Below, piece by piece: positions 44,081 through 52,575 of a stretch of 64,000 nt of DNA (its first letter is position 1; each line of letters opens with the position of its first letter). This stretch comes from Clostridium neonatale (lineage in GTDB: Bacteria > Bacillota > Clostridia > Clostridiales > Clostridiaceae): the NCBI RefSeq assembly GCF_001458595.1, contig NZ_LN890327.1, forward strand, positions 264,178-328,177, given 5' to 3'. The notes below the pieces were generated by a model. That model had not been told where the DNA came from, searched no databases, and saw only the letters and a program-made list of their open reading frames with translations. A program made the translations under genes and the position numbers.

Positions 44081-45038
44081 AATAGATATATATGATGAAA
44101 CAGAATTTAGCTCATGGGTTAAAAAGATTAATACCACTTTAACTGAAACGAATTTTTGTAGTATGATTGAAGCACATAATCGTGAAATGAATAACAGAAA
44201 GGATATCACTAAGAAAGAGTATTTGAAAAATCTGCCTTTTGGAGTAAGATGGAGGATGGAAGGGAAAAGTACACCTTACATAGATGGAAGAAAAACAATT
44301 GTAATGAGTATAGATACCTCAGAAAAGATAAGAACTAAAGCGTATAAATTTATGAATGCTTTTATAAATTGCATCTCTAAAATTGGTGGCAATGTATATG
44401 TTGATAACATGGAAGATGATGATAATACTATGGTTACATTATTAAATAGTAGATATAGATGTAAATTATATGAAAAGCAAGTTAAGTTAAGAAATAGGAT
44501 AAAAACAGATAATAGAAAAATGAGTCCTTTATACGAGTTAGAGTATAATGGTCATTTGTGTTTTGAAGTTTTTGCTGAACATAAAGATAAAAATAATAAA
44601 TGGGAATTATTACAGGCTATAGAGATTCATAACTCAGATGTTGTGGAAAGTGAATTATCAGATTTATTTTGGAGATTAAGGGATGATGCAATATCAAAAA
44701 AGATCATTATAGATCAAGAAAGAGAAAAGCAAGAAGAAGCCAGGAAAAAACAAATTAAACAATGGGAAGAAGATGAGATTCGTGAAGAACGAATACGTAT
44801 GGAAAAAGAAGAATTGATAAAGAAACAAAAAATGCAAGAAGAAATAAAGAATCATATGGATAATTGGGAATATATTAATGATATTTCCATGTACATCAAT
44901 GATTTGCGTACTGTGTCAGGAGTAAGTGACAATGAAAAAAAGCTTATTTTAAATTATTGTGAATATGTTGAAAAACTCTATAGTAAATCAGATTTTTTCA
45001 AAGAAATTTTAGAATTTTCACAAAAATTAGAAACGTAA
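44067..45038 (+). CDS. uncharacterised protein with charged coiled coil, gene 2 of four-gene operon
   Basis: A 323-aa protein. The central part (SIDTSEKIRTKAYKFMNAFI, TMVTLLNSRYRCKLYEKQVK, LELEYNGHLCFEV-type strand) followed by a long Lys/Glu coiled coil (about 220-275) recalls a widespread uncharacterised family of mobile-element proteins with the same order of parts. I recall this resemblance but cannot confirm it. ATG at 44067 is preferred because an upstream in-frame ATG lies inside gene 1. Next gene starts 15 bp after its stop. Confidence 0.65.
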   Translation: MKSSEIDIYDETEFSSWVKKINTTLTETNFCSMIEAHNREMNNRKDITKKEYLKNLPFGVRWRMEGKSTPYIDGRKTIVMSIDTSEKIRTKAYKFMNAFINCISKIGGNVYVDNMEDDDNTMVTLLNSRYRCKLYEKQVKLRNRIKTDNRKMSPLYELEYNGHLCFEVFAEHKDKNNKWELLQAIEIHNSDVVESELSDLFWRLRDDAISKKIIIDQEREKQEEARKKQIKQWEEDEIREERIRMEKEELIKKQKMQEEIKNHMDNWEYINDISMYINDLRTVSGVSDNEKKLILNYCEYVEKLYSKSDFFKEILEFSQKLET

Positions 45039-45052
45039 GGTAAGGAATAGAA

Positions 45053-46147
45053 ATGAAAATAATTATTGAAAATACAAGTTTGTTTGATAAAGAGTTAAAT
45101 AATAAAATTCGTGAAAAATTAAAAGATATTGTCCACGAACTTGATAAAAGCAAAAGATATAGGATGGATTTGTCATTTTGTGAGGATTTGATTTTGTGTG
45201 AATTTGAAATAGATTCATATAAAATACCAGAAGAAGCATTGCGCCCATACCAAAGAGGAAAAGTGTTAAAAGGTAAAGAAAAAATGTATGAATTATTAAC
45301 CTATCGGGTTGATTCTGCTAAAAATATATTTAAGGAATATGGAATAAACCTAGGAAGTTGTAATATTAATGGAACACCATTCATTAAATTAAATACAATA
45401 GACTTAAGACTTGAGGAGGAAGAAGATACGGAGTTAGATAAGGGGAGTAAACGAAAAAAAGAAAATAAATTCACATGTAATATGATAATGCCAAGTTTTT
45501 CGGCATATATTGAAAATCTAAAGAATGCTTTGGCGTATATTGAACAGGATAGAGAAACTGAATTAGAGAATGCATTTGATGATAAAAAAGAGTATGCTAA
45601 ATATAAATCTCTTGTTGGCAAAGATGAGTTATATAAGGTATTAACTGATTTTAAAAAAGAATATGGTGATAGGTGGATGTATTCAAGAGAGTATAAATCA
45701 GAGTTGAAAGAGAAGTTTATAAAGACAATAGAAATTAAAGCAGGAATTATTTGTGATGGTATATTAAAAGAAAATATTTTAAAACCACTTGAATTAAAAA
45801 CAGTATTAATATTTGAAATACCTGTTTACAAAATTACTAAAAAAATTAATGGGACAAATAAAAGTATTGGCTATATTAGGTTGTTAACAAATGGCAAAAT
45901 GATTAGTGCTAAGTTTCAACCACATAGTAAATCATATGCAATTCCTGATGAAATTTTTAAAGATTGCATTGTTAATGTTACATCTGAATCTAATAATAAA
46001 AAGTTACTTAATATAATAGAAGAACTTGTGAATAGAGTTGATGAAATTTGTCAGAGATTTAGATATGTACTTGAAAAGGATTTGATTCATAATGTATTAG
46101 GATATATGGATATAAAGAATATTTTAAAGAAAGCTAGAGAAGCATAA
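45053..46147 (+). CDS. unknown protein, gene 3 of four-gene operon
   Basis: A 364-aa soluble protein, charged and Lys-rich, with no domain I recognise. The N-terminal part is alpha/beta (FCEDLILCEFEIDSYKIPEE). A very acidic/basic linker (EEEEDTELDKGSKRKKE) divides it near residue 125-140. The C-terminal half contains TVLIFEIPVYKITKKI and a helical end. AAGG is near the start. It is spaced as part of the same transcript. Confidence 0.65.
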   Translation: MKIIIENTSLFDKELNNKIREKLKDIVHELDKSKRYRMDLSFCEDLILCEFEIDSYKIPEEALRPYQRGKVLKGKEKMYELLTYRVDSAKNIFKEYGINLGSCNINGTPFIKLNTIDLRLEEEEDTELDKGSKRKKENKFTCNMIMPSFSAYIENLKNALAYIEQDRETELENAFDDKKEYAKYKSLVGKDELYKVLTDFKKEYGDRWMYSREYKSELKEKFIKTIEIKAGIICDGILKENILKPLELKTVLIFEIPVYKITKKINGTNKSIGYIRLLTNGKMISAKFQPHSKSYAIPDEIFKDCIVNVTSESNNKKLLNIIEELVNRVDEICQRFRYVLEKDLIHNVLGYMDIKNILKKAREA

Positions 46148-46184
46148 AGAAGAATTGCTAAGTTGAGATAAGGTAATTTAAAGG

Positions 46185-46475
46185 ATGAGCAAAGAGAAAG
46201 CATTGTTATGTAAAAATAATCTAATTCAATATATGAAAGATTTTCTAAATTACATAATTACTCAAGATGAACATTATGAACTATCAGAAAGAGGTTATGC
46301 AGAGCATGTAAATTTATTAGAAAAGTATTATCCTAGTTTTAATGAAAAATTCATGGAAGTAGTTCCAGATGCTTGTTTGTATTATATTGATGAGTCGGGA
46401 TTAGATGATCACAATAAGAGAGCGCTATTTAGAAATGAAATTAGTAGTTTATATAAAGTTTTGAGTGAACTGTAA
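46185..46475 (+). CDS. small unknown protein, gene 4 of four-gene operon
   Basis: A 96-aa acidic, helical protein (LLEKYYPSFNEKFMEVVPDA, ESGLDDHNKRALFRNEISSL). It starts 38 bp after gene 3. No domain or membrane segment recognised. Its position and size would suit an accessory or regulatory partner of the larger proteins. Confidence 0.55.
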   Translation: MSKEKALLCKNNLIQYMKDFLNYIITQDEHYELSERGYAEHVNLLEKYYPSFNEKFMEVVPDACLYYIDESGLDDHNKRALFRNEISSLYKVLSEL

Positions 46476-46493
46476 TTAAATTATCCGGATGCG

Positions 46494-46821
46494 TTAGCAA
46501 GGGATAGGATATAAACAGATAGCAAATGAAATCAGATTATCAAGAGATTCAGTAAGAGGATATTACAGAAAGCATGGACTAGATGGATTTAGTGAAGAGA
46601 TAGCAAGGCAGCATAAGATGTTAATGCAGGAAGGATTCATGTATATACTTTGTCTCCAATGCGGCAAATAAATTAAGCAGAATGCTACAGGAAGAAAAAG
46701 AAGATACTGCTCCATGGAATGTAAGAGATTGTGGGACAAAACACATTGCAAAGCATTTGAGTTAAAGTGTTAATACTGCGGAAAAGAATTTAAGTCTTTA
46801 GGTATTAAGTGGCTTAAATAA
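46494..46821 (+). pseudogene. decayed HTH/zinc-finger phage gene
   Basis: Reads GIGYKQIANEIRLSRDSVRG, then RRYCSMECKR and YCGKEFKSLGIKWL, the same order as the intact gene at 19257-19697 (KGMGYKAIAKVLGLSRDSVR). Interrupted by TAA stops and lacking a start. Part of a second prophage remnant. Confidence 0.7.
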
Positions 46822-47061
46822 TTACTACTTGGAGATGAAGAAGAATAGGCATATAGGGGGGCATAGTTGGAATATTTTGCGATATACTAGACTAAAAAAG
46901 ATAGCAAGATGGGGATTGCAAATTGAGTATTTGCCTCAATTTTAGTTTTATCCTCCGCTTGTTATAAAAAGACCTAGGGGGTCGCCAAGAAATATTTGCC
47001 AAATTGTATTAATGGCTTGTCTACACACATGCGGAGACTGTGGTTAAGTTAGTTAAGAAAT
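46822..47061 (+). other. packaging-region-like remnant
   Basis: No gene. Contains AGGGGGGCATAG near 46855 and a GACCTAGGGGGTCGCC island near 46970-46986, resembling G-rich DNA near phage packaging sites. Sits after the HTH/zinc relic, consistent with a shrunken prophage. Confidence 0.4.
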
Positions 47062-47171
47062 AGAGTCATTTATAAGGATTTTTTAAGGCGACAAATTGCC
47101 GCCTGCCGCCCATTTGCCGACGGAATTTTTATCTTGTCGACAAGTGGGCATTTCATTTTTTATAAGATGTT
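47062..47171. repeat. scar repeat block B, copy 1
   Basis: About 110 bp nearly matching 55659-55768. Shared core runs GCCTGCCGCCCATTTGCCGA and onward to GTCGACAAGTGGGCA. GCCCATTTGCCGAC can fold against GTCGACAAGTGGGC, and a GGCG/CGCC mini-hairpin precedes it (one mismatch in this copy). Confidence 0.7.
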
Positions 47172-47177
47172 AGCAAG

Positions 47178-47283
47178 GTGGGGAATCATTATCTAATGTG
47201 TGGAGATAGTACATGGGAAAGGGATGTAAGAAAACTGAGTGCAAGCAGAAGAGAAGTAAAAGCAAGCCTTGTGTGGACTGTTA
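47178..47283 (+). pseudogene. fragment of phage DNA methylase
   Basis: Reads VGNHYLMCGDSTWERDVRKL then KASLVWT, which matches the intact methylase at 19687-20922 around HRLICGDST and KANLVVTDPPY. Joined directly to a holin fragment, so a deletion removed everything between. Confidence 0.6.
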
Positions 47284-47287
47284 TATT

Positions 47288-47524
47288 TAGCTTATTGGAA
47301 TAGCAAGAAAGTCATTGATATTAGTAGTTTTAATAGTTGGAGTATTATTAGATAGGTTATTAAATGCGGAAACATGGATATTTCGTACTTTAATAGCCTA
47401 TTTTTATATAACAAATGAAGGAACTAGTTTATTAGAAAATTGTGTGGGATTGGGTTTGCCAATTCCACAAACATTACAGGATACATTAATTCAATTAAAA
47501 GAAGGAAATAAGAAAGAGTTATAG
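47288..47524 (+). pseudogene. 3' part of a phage holin gene
   Basis: Reads LIGIARKSLILVVLIVGVLL, then FYITNEGTSLLENCVGLGLP and PIPQTLQDTLIQL, the end of a phage-lysis holin. The N-terminal domain is missing (deletion junction to the methylase fragment). Nearly the same text recurs at 56031-56259. Confidence 0.75.
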
Positions 47525-47536
47525 TAGGAACCAGAG

Positions 47537-47665
47537 ATGAAAATAGGATTAAGAGGTGGACATTCAAGGAAAGCACAAGGAGCAGTAGGTATGATAAATG
47601 CATATGAGCAAATGCAGAAATTTTATACTCATGTAAGTAAATTATTAAAGGATATGATGGGGTGA
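47537..47665 (+). pseudogene. truncated N-acetylmuramoyl-L-alanine amidase
   Basis: A 42-codon remnant starting MKIGLRGGHSRKAQGAVGMI, the N-terminus of phage amidases (GHS zinc region), ending in a stop after KLLKDMMG. A second similar stub lies at 56273-56413. Confidence 0.75.
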
Positions 47666-47823
47666 ATATAAGAGCAATTCTTGATAAATACTTTGATGGA
47701 GTTAAATGCTATGTTAGAGGGGATGGAAATGGAGTGTGGATTGAAACTGAGTGTATGCCTATTGAAAGATCTGAAGAAATAAAGAATAAGGTAGGAGAAT
47801 TACTATATGAAATAAAAAAATAA
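47662..47823 (+). CDS. small protein after amidase stub (possible amidase C-terminal remnant)
   Basis: Open frame of 53 codons from GTG 47662 (FDGVKCYVRGDGNGVWIETE and a charged helix). An AAGGA lies upstream. It could be the rejoined C-terminal part of the amidase or a small phage gene. Either way it is compact and uninterrupted. Confidence 0.4.
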   Translation: MNIRAILDKYFDGVKCYVRGDGNGVWIETECMPIERSEEIKNKVGELLYEIKK

Positions 47824-47911
47824 AGCTTAGTAACATTTTCTAGGATAATTAATATTATAAAAGTAAGTGAAAATATATATTGATAAATTTCGATATTAGG
47901 AATACAATATA

Positions 47912-47933
47912 CATATCGAAAAAAATAGATATG
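47912..47933. promoter_or_regulatory. ArsR operator 1
   Basis: CATATC, 10 bp (GAAAAAAATA), GATATG: an inverted repeat just before arsR. The same motif stands before arsD at 48318-48339. Confidence 0.7.
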
Positions 47934-47943
47934 AGGTGATAGC

Positions 47944-48261
47944 ATGGAAAATAAATATGTACTTAATGCTCGCATATTTAAAGCTTTCTGTGATAAAAAG
48001 CGTTTAATGATTCTTGAAATGCTACAAACTGGTGAAAAATGTGCTTGCCACTTATTAGAACAGATGAACATAGGTCAATCAACATTATCACATCATATGA
48101 AAATACTATGTGAATCTGGAATTGTAGTTGGTCGTAAAGAAGGAAAATGGACCTATTATTCAATTAGTTCTGAAGGTAGTAAGTATGCAGGTGAATTATT
48201 AAAACAACTAACAGAAGTAAACAATCAAATTGACATTGATAACACAAAATGCTGTACATAA
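47944..48261 (+). CDS. arsR: arsenical resistance operon repressor ArsR
   Basis: A 105-aa winged-helix ArsR/SmtB repressor. The metal-binding site CACHLLEQ (C-x-C preceding helix alpha3) fits the arsenite-sensing ELCVCDL type. The recognition helix is IGQSTLSHHMKILCESG. Two more cysteines end the chain (CCT). It should bind the CATATC/GATATG sites before arsR and arsD and release them with arsenite. GAGGTGATAGC before the ATG. Confidence 0.93.
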   Translation: MENKYVLNARIFKAFCDKKRLMILEMLQTGEKCACHLLEQMNIGQSTLSHHMKILCESGIVVGRKEGKWTYYSISSEGSKYAGELLKQLTEVNNQIDIDNTKCCT

Positions 48262-48317
48262 AATAATAAGACATACTTAATAAGACCATCTTTATTGATG
48301 GTTTAAAAAATATACTA

Positions 48318-48339
48318 CATATCGAAAAATTTAGATATG
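48318..48339. promoter_or_regulatory. ArsR operator 2
   Basis: CATATC, 10 bp (GAAAAATTTA), GATATG upstream of arsD. A weak hairpin (ACCATC/GATGGT near 48285-48304) separates it from arsR, so arsD probably has its own ArsR-controlled promoter. Confidence 0.65.
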
Positions 48340-48372
48340 AATCAAAAATATTTTACTTTGGAGGTATTAATT

Positions 48373-48774
48373 ATGAAAAAAATGATAATTTTTGATCCAG
48401 CAATGTGTTGCTCTACAGGAGTTTGTGGTCCATCTGTAAATCCAGAACTTTTGAGAGTTGCAACTATTCTAAATTCACTTAAAAACAAAGGGATTGTAAT
48501 TGAAAGATACAACCTCACAAGTAATCCTCAAGCATTTATAGACAATAAAAAAATCAATCAATTGCTAGACAGCAAAGGTATACAAGTATTACCTGTAACT
48601 ATGGTAGATGAAGATGTAGTTAAGATAGGGAGTTATCCTACGAATGAAGAATTTTGCAATTTATTAGAAATACCGGCAGACTTTTTAGCAACTAATATAA
48701 AGAAACCTAATATAAATAAAGCTAGCGTAAAAAAATCTAATGGTGGTTGCAAATGCAAAGGTAGATGTTGCTAG
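48373..48774 (+). CDS. arsD: arsenite metallochaperone ArsD
   Basis: A 133-aa chaperone delivering arsenite to ArsA. Cys12, Cys13 and Cys18 in MCCSTGVCG are the As(III)-binding trio. C-terminal vicinal cysteine cluster CKCKGRCC is present. ATG at 48373 behind GGAGGT. An earlier ATG (48337) lacks a ribosome site. Confidence 0.93.
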   Translation: MKKMIIFDPAMCCSTGVCGPSVNPELLRVATILNSLKNKGIVIERYNLTSNPQAFIDNKKINQLLDSKGIQVLPVTMVDEDVVKIGSYPTNEEFCNLLEIPADFLATNIKKPNINKASVKKSNGGCKCKGRCC

Positions 48775-48849
48775 AATATAATTTTGGAGGGGATACGAAA
48801 AAAACTGAGTATTTTTTAGTAGAAAATATAGTAGAAAGGAAGGGGAGCT

Positions 48850-50598
48850 ATGTTTAAATCATTTGATATAAAAGAATTAAATCTAACTAAGTATCTATTT
48901 TTTACGGGTAAGGGAGGCGTTGGCAAAACATCAACAGCATGTGCAGTAGCAGTAAATTTAGCTGATGATGGAAAGAAAATTATGCTTGTAAGTACTGATC
49001 CGGCTTCAAATCTTCAAGATGTGTTTGGTACTGAATTAAACAATAAAGGAGTTCAAATAAAAGATGTTCCTAATTTAGTGGTTGCAAATTTTGAACCAGA
49101 AGTGGCCGCTGCTGAATATAGAGAAAGTGTTATTTCACCATATAGAGGAAAGCTACCACAAGCTGTGATAGATAATATGGAGGAACAATTATCAGGTTCA
49201 TGTACTGTGGAAATTGCAGCATTTAATGAATTTTCATCAATGATAACAGATGAAAAAGCGTCGAAAGAGTTTGACTATATCATATTTGATACAGCACCAA
49301 CAGGTCATACTTTAAGAATGTTACAATTACCTTCTGCTTGGAACAATTTTATTAACGAAAGCACTCATGGTGCATCATGTTTAGGACAGCTTTCTGGTCT
49401 TGAAGATAAGAAAGAAATTTATAAAAATGCAGTAGAGACTTTAGCAGATAAAAATAAAACAACACTTGTACTTGTATCTCGCCCTGAAAATACACCATTA
49501 AAAGAAGCAGAAAGAGCTTCACATGAACTTCAAGAAATAGGAGTTAATAACCAAGTACTGATTATAAATGGTGTGCTACAAAATCATGATGATTATTTAT
49601 CAACTGCTATTTATGAAAAACAGCAAAAAGCTTTAAAAGATATGCCAGCTAAACTTAAGAATATTGAAACTTTTCAAATTCCATTAAGACCTTACAATAT
49701 AACAGGACTTGAAAATGTAAGATCATTACTAAAAGAAGATCATATTAAAGTCAGTAGTGATACTCTAAATATGACTTCAATACCTAAATTAAAAAATGTT
49801 ATTGAAGATTTATATAACAATAATAAAAAAGTCATATTTACAATGGGAAAAGGTGGAGTTGGTAAGACAACTATAGCAGCTACAATAGCATTAGGTCTAT
49901 CTAAAAAAGGCAAAAAAGTTCATTTAACAACTACTGATCCAGCAGGTCATTTAAAGTTTGTATTGGATGAAAGCAATGGAATTTCATTAAGCAATATTGA
50001 TGAAAAGGAAGAACTTAAAAAATATCAGGAAGAAGTATTGAGTAAAGTAAGAGAAAGCAATGCTAGTGAAGAAGATATTGCTTATATAGAAGAAGATTTA
50101 AGATCTCCATGTACTCAAGAAATTGCAGTATTTAGAGCTTTTGCAGAAATAGTTAATAAATCTGAAAATGAAGTTGTAGTAATAGATACAGCACCAACAG
50201 GACATACATTATTACTTTTAGAATCAACAGAAAGTTATAATAAAGAAATTTCAAGGTCAGAAGGAGAAATACCACAATCTGTAATAAAATTATTACCTAC
50301 TTTGAAAAATGAGAATGATACAGAAGTAATAGTAGTTACATTAGCAGAAACAACACCAGTATATGAAGCAATGAGGCTTAAAACTGATTTAGATAGAGCT
50401 AATATTTATAGTAAGTGGTGGATAATAAATTCAAGTCTTTATGCAACAAATACTAAAAATAATGTCTTAAAAGCAAAAGCTAGCAATGAAATTCAATGGA
50501 TAAATAAAGTTAATGAAATTTCAGAAGGAAATTTTGCAGTTGTTGAATGGAAAGCAGAAGAAGTAAAAGATAAAAATCTTATTGATTTATTAAGATAA
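48850..50598 (+). CDS. arsA: arsenite-transporting ATPase ArsA
   Basis: A 582-aa duplicated ATPase. Two P-loops: GKGGVGKT at 20-27 and 333-340. Each half has the DTAPTGHT signature. The A1 half contains SGSCTVEIAAF and the A2 half SPCTQEIAVF, giving the As(III)-binding cysteines. Drives Acr3 efflux with ATP. AAGGGGAGC before the ATG. Confidence 0.95.
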   Translation: MFKSFDIKELNLTKYLFFTGKGGVGKTSTACAVAVNLADDGKKIMLVSTDPASNLQDVFGTELNNKGVQIKDVPNLVVANFEPEVAAAEYRESVISPYRGKLPQAVIDNMEEQLSGSCTVEIAAFNEFSSMITDEKASKEFDYIIFDTAPTGHTLRMLQLPSAWNNFINESTHGASCLGQLSGLEDKKEIYKNAVETLADKNKTTLVLVSRPENTPLKEAERASHELQEIGVNNQVLIINGVLQNHDDYLSTAIYEKQQKALKDMPAKLKNIETFQIPLRPYNITGLENVRSLLKEDHIKVSSDTLNMTSIPKLKNVIEDLYNNNKKVIFTMGKGGVGKTTIAATIALGLSKKGKKVHLTTTDPAGHLKFVLDESNGISLSNIDEKEELKKYQEEVLSKVRESNASEEDIAYIEEDLRSPCTQEIAVFRAFAEIVNKSENEVVVIDTAPTGHTLLLLESTESYNKEISRSEGEIPQSVIKLLPTLKNENDTEVIVVTLAETTPVYEAMRLKTDLDRANIYSKWWIINSSLYATNTKNNVLKAKASNEIQWINKVNEISEGNFAVVEWKAEEVKDKNLIDLLR

Positions 50599-50653
50599 TT
50601 TTTAATGAAAATTATTTAAGTATAGATTATAAATGATGGAAGGAAGAAGAAAC

Positions 50654-51058
50654 ATGAAGAAAAAGGTAGCATTTATTTGTGTTCATAACTCATGTAGATC
50701 ACAAATGGCAGAAGCATTAGGAAAACTTTATGGAGAAAATGTTTTTGAAAGTTATTCAGCTGGAACTGAAACAAAACCACAAATAAATCAAGATGCAGTT
50801 AGAATAATAAAAGATTTATATGGTATAGACATGAACAAAACACAAAAATCTAAGTTATTAAGTGATATACCAAAGGTTGATATAGTAGTGAAAATGGGAT
50901 GTAATGTAGTATGCCCATTTTTGCCGGCACAGCATACAGAAGATTGGGGCCTAGATGATCCAACTGGGAAAAGTGATGAAGAATTTATAAAGACAGCTAA
51001 ATTAATAGAAGAAAAGATCAAAGATTTAGTTGTAAGAATACAGAATAATGAAATCTAA
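50654..51058 (+). CDS. arsC: thioredoxin-type arsenate reductase ArsC
   Basis: A 134-aa low-molecular-weight phosphatase-fold reductase. Nucleophile loop C9-VHNSC-R15, resolving cysteines Cys83 and Cys87 (MGCNVVCPF), and general acid region DDPTG. Reduces arsenate to arsenite for export. ATG at 50654 behind GGAAG, later than a longer in-frame possibility. Confidence 0.93.
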   Translation: MKKKVAFICVHNSCRSQMAEALGKLYGENVFESYSAGTETKPQINQDAVRIIKDLYGIDMNKTQKSKLLSDIPKVDIVVKMGCNVVCPFLPAQHTEDWGLDDPTGKSDEEFIKTAKLIEEKIKDLVVRIQNNEI

Positions 51059-51083
51059 AGAATTGTTATTCTAATTCATAATC

Positions 51084-51119
51084 AAATTCATGGTTATAGA
51101 AAGCTATGACCATGAATTT
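51084..51119. terminator. large hairpin between arsC and acr3
   Basis: AAATTCATGGTTATAG (51084-51099) pairs with CTATGACCATGAATTT (51104-51119) with one mismatch. The tract after it is A not T, so on the + strand it may be an mRNA processing or stability element rather than a full terminator. Confidence 0.5.
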
Positions 51120-51138
51120 AAAAAAAGGAGTGATTTTT

Positions 51139-52188
51139 ATGTCAAACAAAAATAATAGTGGACTAGGTATTTTTGAAAAGTACTTAACAGTTTGGGTGGC
51201 GGCATGTATTATTATAGGAATTGCTATAGGAAAGTTTTTGCCAATAATTCCTGGGACTCTAAGTAAATTTGAATATTATAATGTATCAATTCCAACTGCA
51301 ATATTAATATGGCTTATGATATATCCAATGATGCTTAAGATTGATTTTACAAGTATAATAAATGCAAGTAAAAAGCCGAAGGGACTTATATTAACATGTG
51401 TAACAAACTGGCTTATTAAACCTTTTACTATGTATGCAATTGCATGGTTCTTTTTATATGTAGTATTTAAAAGTCTTATCCCTGCAGAACTCGCAAAGGA
51501 ATATCTAGCAGGAGCTGTATTACTTGGAGCAGCACCATGTACTGCAATGGTATTTGTATGGAGCCATTTAACTAAAGGAGATCCAGCATATACACTAGTT
51601 CAAGTGGCTGTTAATGATTTAATTATTTTAATTGCATTTGCACCAATAGTAGCATTTTTACTTGGAATTGGAGATGTCAAAGTACCTATTGGTACACTAG
51701 TATTAGCAACAATATTGTTTGTTGTAATTCCGTTAGTACTTGGATGTGTAACAAGAACAGTAATAATTAAGAATAAAGGAGAGAATTATTTTAATAATGT
51801 TTTCTTAAAAAAGTTTGACAATGTAACAATAGTGGGATTGCTATTAACATTAATAATACTATTCTCTTTTCAAGGAGATATTATATTGAAGAATCCAATT
51901 CATATTTTATTAATAGCAGTACCACTTACAATTCAAACCTTCTTTATATTTGCAATTGCTTATTTTGGTGCTAAGTTATTAAAATTACCTCATAATATAG
52001 CAGCACCAGCTGGAATGATTGGAGCAAGTAACTTTTTTGAATTATCTGTTGCAGTAGCAATATCATTGTTTGGATTACAAAGTGGAGCTGCAACAGCTAC
52101 TGTTGTAGGTGTTCTAGTAGAAGTGCCAGTAATGTTAGCACTTGTTAAAATAGCCAATAATACTATAGGGTGGTTTAAGAATAATTAG
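51139..52188 (+). CDS. acr3: arsenite efflux permease Acr3
   Basis: A 349-aa inner-membrane carrier with about ten transmembrane segments. The family signature LLGAAPCTAMVFVWS with its cysteine is present, followed by a conserved TLVQVAVNDLIIL. Exports arsenite, with ArsA as the energy partner. ATG at 51139 behind AAGGAG; an upstream in-frame ATG sits in the hairpin. Confidence 0.95.
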   Translation: MSNKNNSGLGIFEKYLTVWVAACIIIGIAIGKFLPIIPGTLSKFEYYNVSIPTAILIWLMIYPMMLKIDFTSIINASKKPKGLILTCVTNWLIKPFTMYAIAWFFLYVVFKSLIPAELAKEYLAGAVLLGAAPCTAMVFVWSHLTKGDPAYTLVQVAVNDLIILIAFAPIVAFLLGIGDVKVPIGTLVLATILFVVIPLVLGCVTRTVIIKNKGENYFNNVFLKKFDNVTIVGLLLTLIILFSFQGDIILKNPIHILLIAVPLTIQTFFIFAIAYFGAKLLKLPHNIAAPAGMIGASNFFELSVAVAISLFGLQSGAATATVVGVLVEVPVMLALVKIANNTIGWFKNN

Positions 52189-52291
52189 TAATTAAAAATA
52201 TCAAACTTACTATGATAGATAAAAATTGATGTACTAAAGAAAAACATTTTACAGATTTGTAGTTCTTTAATAATTAAAAGGAGTGTAAATT

Positions 52292-52495
52292 ATGAAGTAT
52301 CATATTATAACTTATAGTGCACAAGTTAGATTTAGCGGGGAGAGAGTTTATTTTAGCAAAGTAATAGATATTGATCCAATTGATTGTTTTATTAAAATAA
52401 AAGAGGAAGAAACAAGCTCTTATACAGAATTTGTGCTTAATTTTTTTTGTGAAATAAATAAAGATCAATATTTAAAGTTATTAGATAAACGCTAA
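52292..52495 (+). CDS. small hypothetical protein downstream of acr3
   Basis: A 67-aa soluble protein (MKYHIITYSAQVRFSGERVY, then IKIKEEETSSYTEFVLNFF). A good AAGGAG ribosome site stands 9 bp before the ATG. Not recognised. Possibly a small domain of unknown function (strand-rich), perhaps cotranscribed with the ars genes. Confidence 0.55.
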   Translation: MKYHIITYSAQVRFSGERVYFSKVIDIDPIDCFIKIKEEETSSYTEFVLNFFCEINKDQYLKLLDKR

Positions 52496-52575
52496 CTATA
52501 GAAAATGATATTTATGTTATTTGAGTGCTTTGTAAAAAAATTCAATTATATAAGCTCCAGATAAATATTTGCTGA

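Noticed and set aside
42419..46475. Assignment of the four genes to a known defence system (for example Wadjet, Gabija, Thoeris)
   Set aside because: Sizes and visible motifs do not match: no SMC, TIR, UvrD or OLD-type ATPase signature was found.
51106..51138. Upstream ATG for acr3
   Set aside because: It lies in the right arm of a large hairpin without a ribosome site; ATG 51139 has AAGGAG.
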